From Salipiger marinus (GTDB lineage Bacteria > Pseudomonadota > Alphaproteobacteria > Rhodobacterales > Rhodobacteraceae), in the NCBI RefSeq assembly GCF_900100085.1, contig NZ_FNEJ01000011.1, positions 114,611 to 178,610 on the forward strand: 64,000 nucleotides of DNA, read 5' to 3'. The notes beneath the pieces were generated by a model. The model searched no databases. It was not told the DNA's origin and was given only the letters and a program-made list of their open reading frames with translations. Made by a program: the position numbers and the translations under genes. This document shows positions 42,571-51,205 of the stretch, piece after piece. Position 1 is the first letter of the stretch. Each line of letters begins with the position of its first letter.

Positions 42571-44304
42571 TTGAGCCTTGCCACACCTCCAGCGAAGCGC
42601 CCCCTGCGGGCGCTTCGCCTCTCCGGTCCGGGGGGCGAGCGGCTGCTGCTCGTGCTGCTGGCGCTGTTCGTGGGGGTGCTTTCCATCGCGCCGCTGGCCC
42701 GGCTGGTGAGTGCCGCGCTGCTGCCGCAGGGCAGCTTTGACGCCGCGCGCATCGGCGATCTGCTGGGCGGGCGCCGCGTGGTCGAGGCAACGCTGAACAC
42801 GCTGTGGATCGCCACCGCCTCCACCCTGCTTGCCATCGTCATCGGCACGCTCGCCGCGCTGCTGGCCGGGCTGACCGACATGCGGCGGCGCACGCTCTGG
42901 GTCTTTGGCTTCGTGCTGCCGCTGATGATCCCGCCGCAGGTCACGGCACTGGCATGGGTTCAGGCGTTTTCGCCCGCAAGCCCGCTGCTGGGGCCGCTTG
43001 GCCTGTCGCTGCCGCCGGGCACGCGCCATCCGCTTTACTCCATGGGCGGCATCATCCTGCTGCTTGGGCTTTACAACGCGCCGCTGGTGTTCCTGTCGGT
43101 GCGCGCCAGCCTGCACCGCCTGCCCGCCTCCCTGCTGGAGGCGGCGCGGGCCAATGGCGCGCGCCCGCTGCAGATCACCCGCGACATCGTGCTGCCGCTG
43201 GTGCGCGGCGGCATCTTTGCGGGGGCGGCGCTGGCCTTTGTCTCCTCCATCGGCAATTTCGGCATTCAGGCCATGCTGGGCATCCCCGCCCGAGTCTCGA
43301 CGCTCATCACGCTGATCTATCGCCAGCTCAACACCTATGGGCCTTCGGCGCTGAACGACATGGCGCTGCTGGCGCTGCTGCTGGCCGGGCTGACCGTGGC
43401 GGGCATGGCGCTGACCGGCTGGCTGGGACGGCGCGGCGACCAGCGGGTCGATGGCGCGCAGCGCGCCCCCCGCATGGCGCTGGGACGCTGGCGCAGACCG
43501 GTTGCGGCGCTGGCATGGGCCTATCTGGCGCTGTGTCTCGTGCTGCCGCTGACAGCACTTCTGGGCACGGCACTGGTGCGCGGCGTGGGCCAGCCTCTGG
43601 GGGCCGACACGATCACCTTCGAGAATTTCGCCAATGCGCTGTTCCACCACGAAGGCATCCGGCAGGCGTTCTTCACCAGCCTCTGGCTGACCACGCTTTG
43701 CGTTGCCGTGCTGATCCCGGTCTCGGTGGCGCTGGGATATGTGCTGGTCTGGCGGCACGGCTGGGTGGCGCGCGGCCTGCGGCTTGCCTCAGAACTCGCC
43801 TATGCGCTGCCCGGCATCATCATCGGCGTCGCGATGATCCTGTTCTTCCTGCGGCCGCTGCCGTTTCTGGGCACCGGGCTTTACGGCACGGTCTGGGTGA
43901 TCCTTGCCGCCTATCTGTCGAACTATCTGGCGCTGGCCCTGCGCCCGATCCTTGGCGGCTTCGCGCAGCTTGACCGCGGGCTCGACGAGGCGGCGCAGTT
44001 GACCGGGGCGGGCATCTTCGCGCGGCTGCGCGACATCGTGCTGCCGGGTCTGGCGCCCGCCGCCATGGCCTCCGGCATTCTCGTGTTCATGACCGCCATC
44101 AACGAGATCCAGACCTCGGTGCTGCTGGTGTCGTCCCGCGCCCAGACCATCGGCCCGATGATCATCTTTCTGGAGGAGGCGGGGTCCACCACGCTGGCCG
44201 CCGCCGTGGGCTGCCTGATGGTGGCACTGGTGCTGGCGCTGATGGCGGGCAGCCTGATCCTTGGCCGCCACCTGCCCGAGGGGGTGCTGCCATGGCGCGA
44301 CTGA
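42571..44304 (+). CDS. ABC transporter permease, two fused domains (FbpB/AfuB-like)
   Basis: The 577-residue protein has about 12 membrane helices and two EAA loops, EAARANGARPLQITRDIVLP near residue 190 and EAAQLTGAGIFARLRDIVLP near 470. The start is TTG 42571, three bases after the binding-protein stop, with no strong ribosome site; translational coupling may suffice. It overlaps the metallo-beta-lactamase gene by 13 bases. Confidence 0.85.
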   Translation: MSLATPPAKRPLRALRLSGPGGERLLLVLLALFVGVLSIAPLARLVSAALLPQGSFDAARIGDLLGGRRVVEATLNTLWIATASTLLAIVIGTLAALLAGLTDMRRRTLWVFGFVLPLMIPPQVTALAWVQAFSPASPLLGPLGLSLPPGTRHPLYSMGGIILLLGLYNAPLVFLSVRASLHRLPASLLEAARANGARPLQITRDIVLPLVRGGIFAGAALAFVSSIGNFGIQAMLGIPARVSTLITLIYRQLNTYGPSALNDMALLALLLAGLTVAGMALTGWLGRRGDQRVDGAQRAPRMALGRWRRPVAALAWAYLALCLVLPLTALLGTALVRGVGQPLGADTITFENFANALFHHEGIRQAFFTSLWLTTLCVAVLIPVSVALGYVLVWRHGWVARGLRLASELAYALPGIIIGVAMILFFLRPLPFLGTGLYGTVWVILAAYLSNYLALALRPILGGFAQLDRGLDEAAQLTGAGIFARLRDIVLPGLAPAAMASGILVFMTAINEIQTSVLLVSSRAQTIGPMIIFLEEAGSTTLAAAVGCLMVALVLALMAGSLILGRHLPEGVLPWRD

Positions 44305-45308
44305 CCGCGCTCAGCGGGCTGGGGGGCAAATCCGCCGCCGTCTTCCTGCTGCAGATCGGCGGGCGCCGCCTGCTGCTGGATCTGGGCGACGGGCTGGAAC
44401 AGGGCGACCGGCCCGATCTGTCCCGCGCAGGCCGGGTGGATGCGGTGCTGCTGAGCCATGCCCATATCGACCATGCGGGCGGGCTGGACCGGCTGGCCGA
44501 GCTGGGCCGGCCCGAGATCCATGCCAGCGCCGCCACGCTGGACCAGCTGCCGCAGCGTCCGCAGCGCTGCCATGTGCTGCCCGAACGCGGCGCGGCGCAG
44601 GTGCTGGGCGTGCCGCTTTGCACCGGGCGGGCGGGCCATGCGCCGGGCGGCATCTGGATGCGCTTTGACACGCCGCAGGGCGGGTTTCTTTACACCGGCG
44701 ATTTCAGCACGGAGGCGGCGCTGCTGCCCTGCGATCCGTTCCCGCCCGCCGCCACGGTGCTGGCCGATGCCTCTTATGGCGACCGTGACACCGGACTGCC
44801 CGCGCAGATCGCCGCACTGGCGCAGGCGGCGCGCGGCGGCGCGGTGCTGCCCTGTCCCGCCGACGGGCGCGGGCCGGACATGATCGCGGCGCTGACCCGC
44901 GCGGGGCTCGACGTGCAGGCCTGCCCCCGCATCGCGGCAGAGGCGCGGCGGCTCGGGCTTGATCCACAGATCACCGATGCCGCGCAGGCGACGCCGCACC
45001 AGGTGATCGTGGCCGCAGGCGCCAATGCCGAAGACGGCCTGCCCGCGCAGCTTCTGGCGCGCGGCGGCTTTCGCTTCATCTTTTCCAGCCATGTGCCGCG
45101 CACCAGCCCTGCCGCCGCATTGCTGGCAAACGGGCGCGCGCAGTGGATGGGCTGGAACGTGCATCCGCGCCTCTGCGATCTTGTGGCACTGGCGCAGGCC
45201 ACCCGTGCCCGCCGCCTGCTGCCCGCCTTTGTCGATCCGGCCACCGCCCCGCGCCTTGCCGCGGCGCTGGCGGACCGGCTGTGCCTTGCCGCCGATCTGG
45301 AGATCTGA
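44292..45308 (+). CDS. MBL-fold phosphodiesterase/nuclease-like protein (beta-CASP-like)
   Basis: The 338-residue protein has the metal motif SHAHIDHAGGL (His56, His58, Asp60, His61), a later His in GRAGHAPGG and the stretch FLYTGDFSTEAAL near 137, where Asp completes the site. VLADASYGDRDT near 155 recalls the (E/D)xTYG motif of beta-CASP proteins, and WNVHPRLCDLVALAQ near 283 could supply the C-terminal His. No signal peptide, so it acts in the cytoplasm. Known relatives cleave phosphodiesters in RNA or DNA; in an uptake operon a small phosphodiester substrate is an alternative. Function is not established. Confidence 0.7.
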   Translation: MARLTALSGLGGKSAAVFLLQIGGRRLLLDLGDGLEQGDRPDLSRAGRVDAVLLSHAHIDHAGGLDRLAELGRPEIHASAATLDQLPQRPQRCHVLPERGAAQVLGVPLCTGRAGHAPGGIWMRFDTPQGGFLYTGDFSTEAALLPCDPFPPAATVLADASYGDRDTGLPAQIAALAQAARGGAVLPCPADGRGPDMIAALTRAGLDVQACPRIAAEARRLGLDPQITDAAQATPHQVIVAAGANAEDGLPAQLLARGGFRFIFSSHVPRTSPAAALLANGRAQWMGWNVHPRLCDLVALAQATRARRLLPAFVDPATAPRLAAALADRLCLAADLEI

Positions 45309-45311
45309 GCC

Positions 45312-45890
45312 ATGCGCCACGCCCTTCCCCCCGACAGCCCCGCCGAAGAGGCGAGCGAGGATGCCCGCCCGCTGCTCTGGCCGGTGGACGCGGCCCCCGG
45401 GCCGGGGCTGAGCGGGCTGTGGCTGGGCAATCTGGCGGCGGCAGAGGAGGCGCAGGCGCTGCAGGGCGCGGGCATCACCACCACGCTCAACCTTGCCATG
45501 AACCTCAATCCCGGCCCGCTGGCCCTGCCCGAAGGCGGCCATGTCCGGCGGCACCAGATCGGGCTGCTGGACGGGCCGGGCAACGCGCCGCAGCTTCTGG
45601 CGGCGGCGGTGCTGCTGATCGACGGGCTCGCCTCGTGCTACACCCCGCCCAAGCCGCATTACCCGCCCCACCAGCCGGGCGGGCTGCTGGTGCATTGCCG
45701 GGGCGGGCGGTCGCGGTCGGTCACGGTGCTGGCGCTGTGGCTGCATCTGCGCCGCAGCGCGCGGTTCCCGACGCTGGAGGCGGCGCTGGCGCATCTGCGC
45801 CAGCTGCGCGCCCTGCCCGACAGCTATCCGCTGCCGCCGATGCTGGCACTGGCCCGGCAGGCGCTGGATGCGGGCGGGCTGCGGCCATGA
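45312..45890 (+). CDS. Cysteine-based phosphatase (dual-specificity/PTP-like)
   Basis: The 192-residue protein carries the C-x5-R signature as HCRGGRSRS with nucleophile Cys129 and Arg135; Asp87 in GLLDGPGN is a candidate general acid. LWLGNLAAAEEAQALQGAGITTTLNLA near 37-62 is the usual dual-specificity phosphatase beginning. The family acts on phosphoproteins, inositol or sugar phosphates and RNA 5' ends. Between a metallo-phosphodiesterase-like protein and a LacI regulator, release of phosphate from an imported small molecule is plausible (inference). It overlaps lacI-type gene by ATGA. Confidence 0.75.
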   Translation: MRHALPPDSPAEEASEDARPLLWPVDAAPGPGLSGLWLGNLAAAEEAQALQGAGITTTLNLAMNLNPGPLALPEGGHVRRHQIGLLDGPGNAPQLLAAAVLLIDGLASCYTPPKPHYPPHQPGGLLVHCRGGRSRSVTVLALWLHLRRSARFPTLEAALAHLRQLRALPDSYPLPPMLALARQALDAGGLRP

Positions 45891-46921
45891 CCGGCAGATC
45901 GCGCTTCGTCTCTGCCGCCGATGTGGCCGAACGCGCGGGCGTGTCGCGCTCTGCGGTGTCGCGCGCCTATACGCCCGGCGCGCATGTCTCGGCAGAGACG
46001 CGGCGCCGCATCTATGCCGCCGCCGAAGAACTTGGCTACCGCGTCAACCGGCTGGCGCGCAGCCTGCACCAGCCCCGTTCCGATCTGGTGGGGGTGGTGG
46101 GGGCGAACCTTGCCAACCCCTATATTTCGGCGCAGCTTGCCGCCCTTAGCGCGGCCCTGCAGCGCCGCCGCCTGCAATGCCTGCTGCTGAACACCGCAGG
46201 CAGCGGCCCCGGCGCGCAGGAGGATCTGGCGCGGCTTCTGGATTACCGCGTGCGCACCGTGGTGCTGCTGTCCGGCGCCGCCCCGGATGCGCTGATCCGG
46301 CTTTGCGCGCAGAACGGCGCGCGCATGGTGCTGATCAACCGCCCCGCCCCGCCCGAGGGCGCCGCCGCCGACCTGATCCTTGCCGACAGCGCCGAAGGCG
46401 GCAGGCTTGCCGCCGCGCGGCTGCGGGCGGCGGGCTGCCGCAACGTGGCGGTGGTGATCTCTGCCTCGCGCACCAGCGCCAAGCTGGACCGGGCCCGCGC
46501 CTTTGCCGAGGACATGGCGCGGCACGGCGTGCCGGTGACCCGCTGGGCCAAGGGCGAAAACAGCTACCAGACCGGGGTGGAGGCGGCGCGTGCCCTGCTC
46601 GCCCGCCCGGGGATCGACGGCATCTTCGGCGTGACCGACGAGATCGCCCTTGGCGTGCTCAACACCGCGCGGGCCGAAATGGGGCGGCGGGTGCCGGACG
46701 ACCTGTCGGTGATCGGCTTTGACGATGCGCCCGTATCGGCATGGGCCTCGCACGGGCTGACCACCGTGGCGCAGTCGCTGGAAGCGCTGACCGCCGCCAC
46801 GCTGGAGGCGATCGACTGCGCCCCCGAAGCGCCGCCCCTGCATCTGCGCCTGCCGGTGGCGCTGGTGGAACGCTCAAGCGTGGCCCTGGCCGCCCACCGG
46901 CACGATGTGATTGTCCCATGA
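45887..46921 (+). CDS. LacI-family transcriptional regulator
   Basis: The 344-residue protein has the LacI headpiece VSAADVAERAGVSRSAVSRAYTPGAHVSAETRRRI at residues 7-41 and hinge region NRLARSLHQPRSDLVGVV near 52-68, then a periplasmic-binding-protein-like core with GIFGVTDEIALGVLNTARAE near 248 and VIGFDDAPVSAW near 278. It ends the ABC-phosphatase operon and may bind the palindrome at 40455. Its 3' end overlaps the convergent DUF1513 gene by 48 bases. Confidence 0.9.
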   Translation: MTGRSRFVSAADVAERAGVSRSAVSRAYTPGAHVSAETRRRIYAAAEELGYRVNRLARSLHQPRSDLVGVVGANLANPYISAQLAALSAALQRRRLQCLLLNTAGSGPGAQEDLARLLDYRVRTVVLLSGAAPDALIRLCAQNGARMVLINRPAPPEGAAADLILADSAEGGRLAAARLRAAGCRNVAVVISASRTSAKLDRARAFAEDMARHGVPVTRWAKGENSYQTGVEAARALLARPGIDGIFGVTDEIALGVLNTARAEMGRRVPDDLSVIGFDDAPVSAWASHGLTTVAQSLEALTAATLEAIDCAPEAPPLHLRLPVALVERSSVALAAHRHDVIVP

Positions 46922-47962
46922 CAGACCGGCGCGGCGCAGCGGACGGGCCTGGGCGGCCTCGACCAGCAGGAGCCCGCCCAGCCCGTCGCTGGCCAGATAG
47001 CCCTGCGCATGGGCGGCCAGCCCGCAGACATCCGCCCGCGACACCGCCCCCAGATACGCCCCGGTATCCGCGAAACGGTGCAGCCGCCCGCCGCGCGGCG
47101 AGGTGATGGCGATCTCGGTGCCGCTGCCGTCAAAGGCCACGCTGCCCGCATAGCCGTCCATCACCAGTTCCTCCGCCAGCGGCGCCTGACAGAGCGTGAC
47201 CGCCCCGCCCCGGCGATGCAGCCCCAGCAGCGGCGGGGCCGCCCCCGGTTCGCCCTGCCACTGCATGGCAAAGCCCACCAGCCCGTCGCCGCGCAGCGCC
47301 AGATGGCGGATGGAGTTCTGGCGCAGATCCGGCTCCAGCTCCACCAGATCAAGCAGATCGCCCTCCAGCCCGAGATAGGCGAGGCTGGGGCGCATGGTCT
47401 CGATGTTGAGCATGGTGCGGTCAAAGGCATCGGTCTGGATGCCGCCATTGGCGACCACAAGGCTTGCCCCGTCCGGCATCAGCCGCAGTTCATGCGGGCC
47501 GAGCCCCTGCGTGGCGAAACCGCCGATACGGCGATAGCCCGCCGCCACGTCCCAGACCCCGACCCGGCCCGCGCTGCCCTCTGCCACCTGTTCGGAGGTG
47601 AAAAGCCGCGTGCCATCGGCGGAATAGGCGCCATGACCGTTGAAGCTGTGGCCCTCGGGCGCGGCAAGGCGGTGCAGCACGCTGCCGCCCGCGCAGTCGA
47701 TGACCAGCGCATAGGTGCCGGGACGGCGGGCAAAGCCCACGGCCTCGGCCCGGCGGGGATGGGCGCAGCCCGCATGGCCGCGCGCGGGCAGCGGGATGCG
47801 GAACAGCTCTGCCCCGTCCGCCTGCAGCCCGGCCAGCACGAAGCCGCCCTGCGGATCCTTGGCGGCGGCCAGATAGGCGGGATCCCCCGCCGCCGCCCAG
47901 CCGGTGGCAGGGGCGGCGCTGGCCGCGAGCAGCGTGGCGAGAAATCCGCGGCGTGTGGTCAT
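46874..47962 (-). CDS. DUF1513 protein, Tat-exported, linked to imelysin
   Basis: The 362-residue protein begins MTTRRGFLATLLAASAAPATGWA, a Tat-type signal, and its body has the repetitive strand pattern of a beta-propeller (HSFNGHGAYSADGTRLFTSEQ, GLGPHELRLMPDGASLVVANGGI, PRGGRLHRFADTGAYLG). The GxGPHELxxxPDGxxLVVANGGIxTxP-like segment marks DUF1513, typically found with imelysins and di-haem oxidoreductases. Function is unknown; a role in periplasmic iron handling is inferred. ATG 47962 fits the signal peptide. Confidence 0.82.
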   Translation of the reverse strand: MTTRRGFLATLLAASAAPATGWAAAGDPAYLAAAKDPQGGFVLAGLQADGAELFRIPLPARGHAGCAHPRRAEAVGFARRPGTYALVIDCAGGSVLHRLAAPEGHSFNGHGAYSADGTRLFTSEQVAEGSAGRVGVWDVAAGYRRIGGFATQGLGPHELRLMPDGASLVVANGGIQTDAFDRTMLNIETMRPSLAYLGLEGDLLDLVELEPDLRQNSIRHLALRGDGLVGFAMQWQGEPGAAPPLLGLHRRGGAVTLCQAPLAEELVMDGYAGSVAFDGSGTEIAITSPRGGRLHRFADTGAYLGAVSRADVCGLAAHAQGYLASDGLGGLLLVEAAQARPLRRAGLSWDNHIVPVGGQGHA

Positions 47963-47966
47963 GGCC

Positions 47967-48950
47967 CTAGTCCCCGTCGGCAGAGTTGAACCCGGCGCTA
48001 AGCCCCAGCGGCGCGCCCAGTTCGGCACCGATGGTGTCGCGCAGGGTGCGGACCTGCTGCTGCACGATCTCCAGCCGCAGCCGCGCGGCGGGATCGTCGA
48101 GATCCTGCAGACCGGGATCGCTGACGCGTCCCGCCAGTTCTTCCAGTCGGGCGAGCGCTGCATCGGTCTGCGGCAGCGGTCCGGGCGCCAGCATCACCGC
48201 CAGATCCCGCGCAGCACGGGCGTAAAGCAGCACGTTGCGCAGGCTGCGGCCCGCGCGCCACGCTTCGGCCCGGGTCGGGCGGGGCCGGTCGAAACTGCCC
48301 AGCGGTCGGCCCAGCCTTGTATCGGCGGTCACCTCGAGGCTGGACATGACCTGCGTGTAAAGCGCGGCCATCGCCTCGGTCTCCGACAGGAAGCTGGCAT
48401 TGCCGGGCCCGCCCGCCGACAGCAGCACCGGCGCGAACCCGTCGCGCCAGCCGTCCTGCAGGGCCTGTGCCTGCGCCGCCATGTCGGCGGTCATGGTCTG
48501 GACCAGCGCGCAGGCATAGCTGCCCGGGGCATAGCCCGCGAACTCCGCCCCATAAAGCATCTGTTCCAGCGCGAAGAGCCCGCGCGCGGCGATCGACGCC
48601 TCGGCATAGGCGGCAGGATCGCGGCCCACCGGCGCCTGATCCGCGATGAACCCCTGCAGGGTGCGCGGGGTGAAGCCGCGCGCATCGGGCCAGAACACCA
48701 CCGCCAGAGCGCCGGTTTCCGAAGGGCCCATGCGGATGTCACCCACCACGGTCCATGCGTCAAAGGCAAGCTGGTAGCGCGCGCGCAGCGCGGGCGCGGT
48801 GCAGTCCTGCCGCGCCGCCTCCGCCAGATCTCCGGCGGCTTCGGCAAAGCCCGCATAGCCGGGCAGGATGTGGCCGGTCAGCGCCTCGGGGACGCCCGCG
48901 CGCAGCGGGCTGGCAAGGCAGAGCAGGCAGAGGGTCGCACGCAGGATCAT
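47967..48950 (-). CDS. Imelysin-family (M75) protein, second copy
   Basis: The 327-residue protein has a signal peptide (MILRATLCLLCLASPLRAG) then imelysin features: ALRARYQLAFDAWTVVGDIRMGPSE, FALEQMLYGAEFAGY near 145 where a GxHxxE-like motif is replaced by ALEQML, and SLRNVLLYARAARDLA near 240. Imelysins are periplasmic or surface iron-regulated proteins (IrpA, EfeO-like) of poorly known mechanism. It lies one base after the di-haem oxidoreductase and four bases before DUF1513. Confidence 0.82.
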   Translation of the reverse strand: MILRATLCLLCLASPLRAGVPEALTGHILPGYAGFAEAAGDLAEAARQDCTAPALRARYQLAFDAWTVVGDIRMGPSETGALAVVFWPDARGFTPRTLQGFIADQAPVGRDPAAYAEASIAARGLFALEQMLYGAEFAGYAPGSYACALVQTMTADMAAQAQALQDGWRDGFAPVLLSAGGPGNASFLSETEAMAALYTQVMSSLEVTADTRLGRPLGSFDRPRPTRAEAWRAGRSLRNVLLYARAARDLAVMLAPGPLPQTDAALARLEELAGRVSDPGLQDLDDPAARLRLEIVQQQVRTLRDTIGAELGAPLGLSAGFNSADGD

Positions 48951-48951
48951 G

Positions 48952-50478
48952 TCAGAGACTTTCAAGGAAACGCAGAAGGGCGGCACGGTCGGGCGGGTCA
49001 AGCGCCACGACGCGGTCGCGCGCCGCCTGCGCCTCGCCGCCATGCCACAGGATCGCCTCCAGCACCGAGCGCGCGCGCCCGTCATGCAGAAGTTCGGTAT
49101 GGCCGCTGACCTGCCGGGTCATGCCCAGCCCCCAGAGCGGCGCGGTGCGCCATTCGCGCCCCGTGGCCACCCCTTCGGGGCGGTGATCGGCAAGCCCTTC
49201 GCCCATGTCATGCAGCAACAGGTCGGAATGCGGCCAGATCAGTTGGAAGCTCTGTTCGGGACGGTCGGGCAGCCGGTGGGTGACGAATTTGGGCACATGG
49301 CAGGCGGGACAGCCCGCCTGATGGAACACCTGCTTGCCCGCCAGAACCTGCGGATCGGCGGCATCACGGCGGGCGGGCACGGCAAGGTTGCGGCTGTAGA
49401 AGGTGACCAGATCCAGCGCCTCGTCATCCACCTCCAGCCCGCCGCGTTCGGGATCCTCCCCGCCGGGGGCGGCGCGGCAGGCGGTCTGCGCCGGGGTGCA
49501 GTCGCCCCAGCGGTCGGGATGCAGCGGGGTGGACAGGCCCATGTCACCGGCAAAGGCGGCGGCAGACTGTTCGCGCACCGTCGCCTCCCCGGCCTTGTAA
49601 CCGAAGCGGCCCAGCATCGGCGCCTCCGCCTCGCGCGACCAGACCACGGCGGGGCGGCCCGAGATGCCATCGCCATCCGCATCCTCCGGGTCGGCATGGG
49701 CAAGGATGTCCGCCGCCGGGATCGCCTCCAGCAGGCCAAGGCCGATCATCTGCGGCGCCACGCGCGGGCTGAGCATGGCCCCGGGCGCCAGCGGCCCCTG
49801 CGACAGGTCGACGGCGGCATAGACGGGCACACGCAGCGAGGCCAGCTCGCCCCCCGCCAGCGGCACCTCGCGTTCGGTATACCGCACGTCGAGCCGGTAT
49901 TCGGCGCCAAGCCCCGCCGTGGCAAAATCCTGCAGCTGTCCGCCATAGACCGGATCGGGCGCGGTGGCGATCCAGCCTTCGATCTCTGGCATGTCGGCGC
50001 CGGGATCCGCGGGCACCGACACGCGCAGGAACATCGACACCGCCCCGCCCGCATCGGGAGTATGGCCGCGCCCGTCCTTCAGATGGCAGTTCTGGCAGCC
50101 GCGCGCGTTGTAAAGCGGCCCCAGCCCGTCAGAGGCGCGGGTGGAGGACGGAGCAGAGACCCAGAGCTTGCGGAAAAGCCCGTTGCCGACCTTGAACTGC
50201 AGCTCGCGGTCAAAGGCCATGTTGGCGGAGGGCTGCGAAAAGGCGTCGGCATTGGTGCGCGCCCGCACCGTGGCGGCACCACCGGGCAGATCCTCGAAGG
50301 CTTCAGGGGTGCTGAAATCGGTGGGCGGCGCCGTGACGCGCGCGATGCGCGCCGCCTCTCCGCGCGTGCGCGGGGTCACCTCCAGATGCAGATCCCGCAG
50401 GTCGGGACCGGGCGCGTCAGCAGCAGAAGCGGCGCCGCCCCAGAGGACGGCGCACAGGACAAGCCTACTCGGCTTCAT
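48952..50478 (-). CDS. Di-haem oxidoreductase family protein (DUF1111)
   Basis: The 508-residue secreted protein has a signal peptide ([16 protein letters not shown]) and two c-type haem motifs, CQNCH near residue 130 and CPACH near 392, both in typical contexts ([16 protein letters not shown] and [18 protein letters not shown]). [23 protein letters not shown] near the end is also characteristic. Members resemble bacterial di-haem peroxidases and are called thiol oxidoreductases without proof. Co-location with imelysins suggests redox work on iron. The start at 50478 overlaps bfr by 14 bases. Confidence 0.88.
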   Translation of the reverse strand: MKPSRLVLCAVLWGGAASAADAPGPDLRDLHLEVTPRTRGEAARIARVTAPPTDFSTPEAFEDLPGGAATVRARTNADAFSQPSANMAFDRELQFKVGNGLFRKLWVSAPSSTRASDGLGPLYNARGCQNCHLKDGRGHTPDAGGAVSMFLRVSVPADPGADMPEIEGWIATAPDPVYGGQLQDFATAGLGAEYRLDVRYTEREVPLAGGELASLRVPVYAAVDLSQGPLAPGAMLSPRVAPQMIGLGLLEAIPAADILAHADPEDADGDGISGRPAVVWSREAEAPMLGRFGYKAGEATVREQSAAAFAGDMGLSTPLHPDRWGDCTPAQTACRAAPGGEDPERGGLEVDDEALDLVTFYSRNLAVPARRDAADPQVLAGKQVFHQAGCPACHVPKFVTHRLPDRPEQSFQLIWPHSDLLLHDMGEGLADHRPEGVATGREWRTAPLWGLGMTRQVSGHTELLHDGRARSVLEAILWHGGEAQAARDRVVALDPPDRAALLRFLESL

Positions 50479-50950
50479 CCATCGGTGACGCGTTGAGCAG
50501 CGCATAACGTTCTTCACCCAGTTTCGCGTAAAGCTCGAGCTGCGTTTCGAGGAAGTCGATATGGCCTTCCTCGTCCATCAGCAGCTCTTCGAAAAGCTTC
50601 ATCGTGACGTAATCGCCCACGGCGTTGCAATGCTCGCGGGCTTCCTTGTAAAGCGCACGGGCGTCCAGTTCGGCGGCCAGATCGGATTCCAGCGTTTCCT
50701 TGGGGGTCTGGCCGATGCGGAGCGGGTCGAGCTTCTGCAGGTTCGGGTGACCGCCCAGAAAGATGATCCGCCCGATCAGCTTGTCCGCATGGTGCATCTC
50801 CTCGATGCTTTCCTCGCGGCTTTTCTTGGCCATATGGCCAAGGCCCCAGTCCTCCTGCAGACGGAAATGCAGCCAGTACTGGCTGACCGCCGTCAGTTCA
50901 GACCGCAGAGCCTTGTTGAGATACTCGATGACCGTCTCTTCGCCCTTCAT
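50465..50950 (-). CDS. bfr: Bacterioferritin
   Basis: The 161-residue protein is the haem-containing 24-mer iron-storage ferritin. Ferroxidase ligands Glu18, Glu51 and His54 and the haem ligand Met52 ([10 protein letters not shown]) are all present, with later [17 protein letters not shown] 50950 has AGGAAGG upstream, inside the bfd coding tail. It stores iron in the cytoplasm and would be emptied with the help of Bfd next door. Confidence 0.96.
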   Translation of the reverse strand: MKGEETVIEYLNKALRSELTAVSQYWLHFRLQEDWGLGHMAKKSREESIEEMHHADKLIGRIIFLGGHPNLQKLDPLRIGQTPKETLESDLAAELDARALYKEAREHCNAVGDYVTMKLFEELLMDEEGHIDFLETQLELYAKLGEERYALLNASPMDEAE

Positions 50951-51194
50951 GTGCGCCTTCCTGTGATGATCCGCGGCGCCGGAGCCCGCGGAGATGCATG
51001 GGGACTTCCAGATTGTCGTTCCCGCGCATGATTTGCAAGAAGAGCGGCATGCAGCCGCCGCAATCGGCAGCCTTGCCAAGGGCATGATAGATCTTGCCCG
51101 GCGTGATGATCGTCTGCGCATCGGACTTTCGCATCCAGTCGATGGCGGCATTGATGTCACGGTCAGAAATGTTCTGGCAATGGCAGACGATCAT
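50898..51194 (-). CDS. bfd: Bacterioferritin-associated ferredoxin
   Basis: The 98-residue protein starts [18 protein letters not shown] and has the [2Fe-2S] pattern C-x-C ... C-x2-C (CHC near residue 4-6, CGGC near 45-48). It delivers electrons to Bfr to release iron. The first 60 residues are standard; the last 35 are Arg/Gly/Gln-rich and overlap the start of bfr by 53 bases in another frame, longer than usual. I cannot tell whether that tail is functional. Confidence 0.88.
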   Translation of the reverse strand: MIVCHCQNISDRDINAAIDWMRKSDAQTIITPGKIYHALGKAADCGGCMPLFLQIMRGNDNLEVPMHLRGLRRRGSSQEGAHEGRRDGHRVSQQGSAV

Positions 51195-51205
51195 GGCTGT
51201 TCTCC

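Noticed and set aside
41428..43758. A 776-codon minus-strand frame opposite the ABC operon
   Set aside because: Shadow of the binding-protein and permease genes; no domain or ribosome site.
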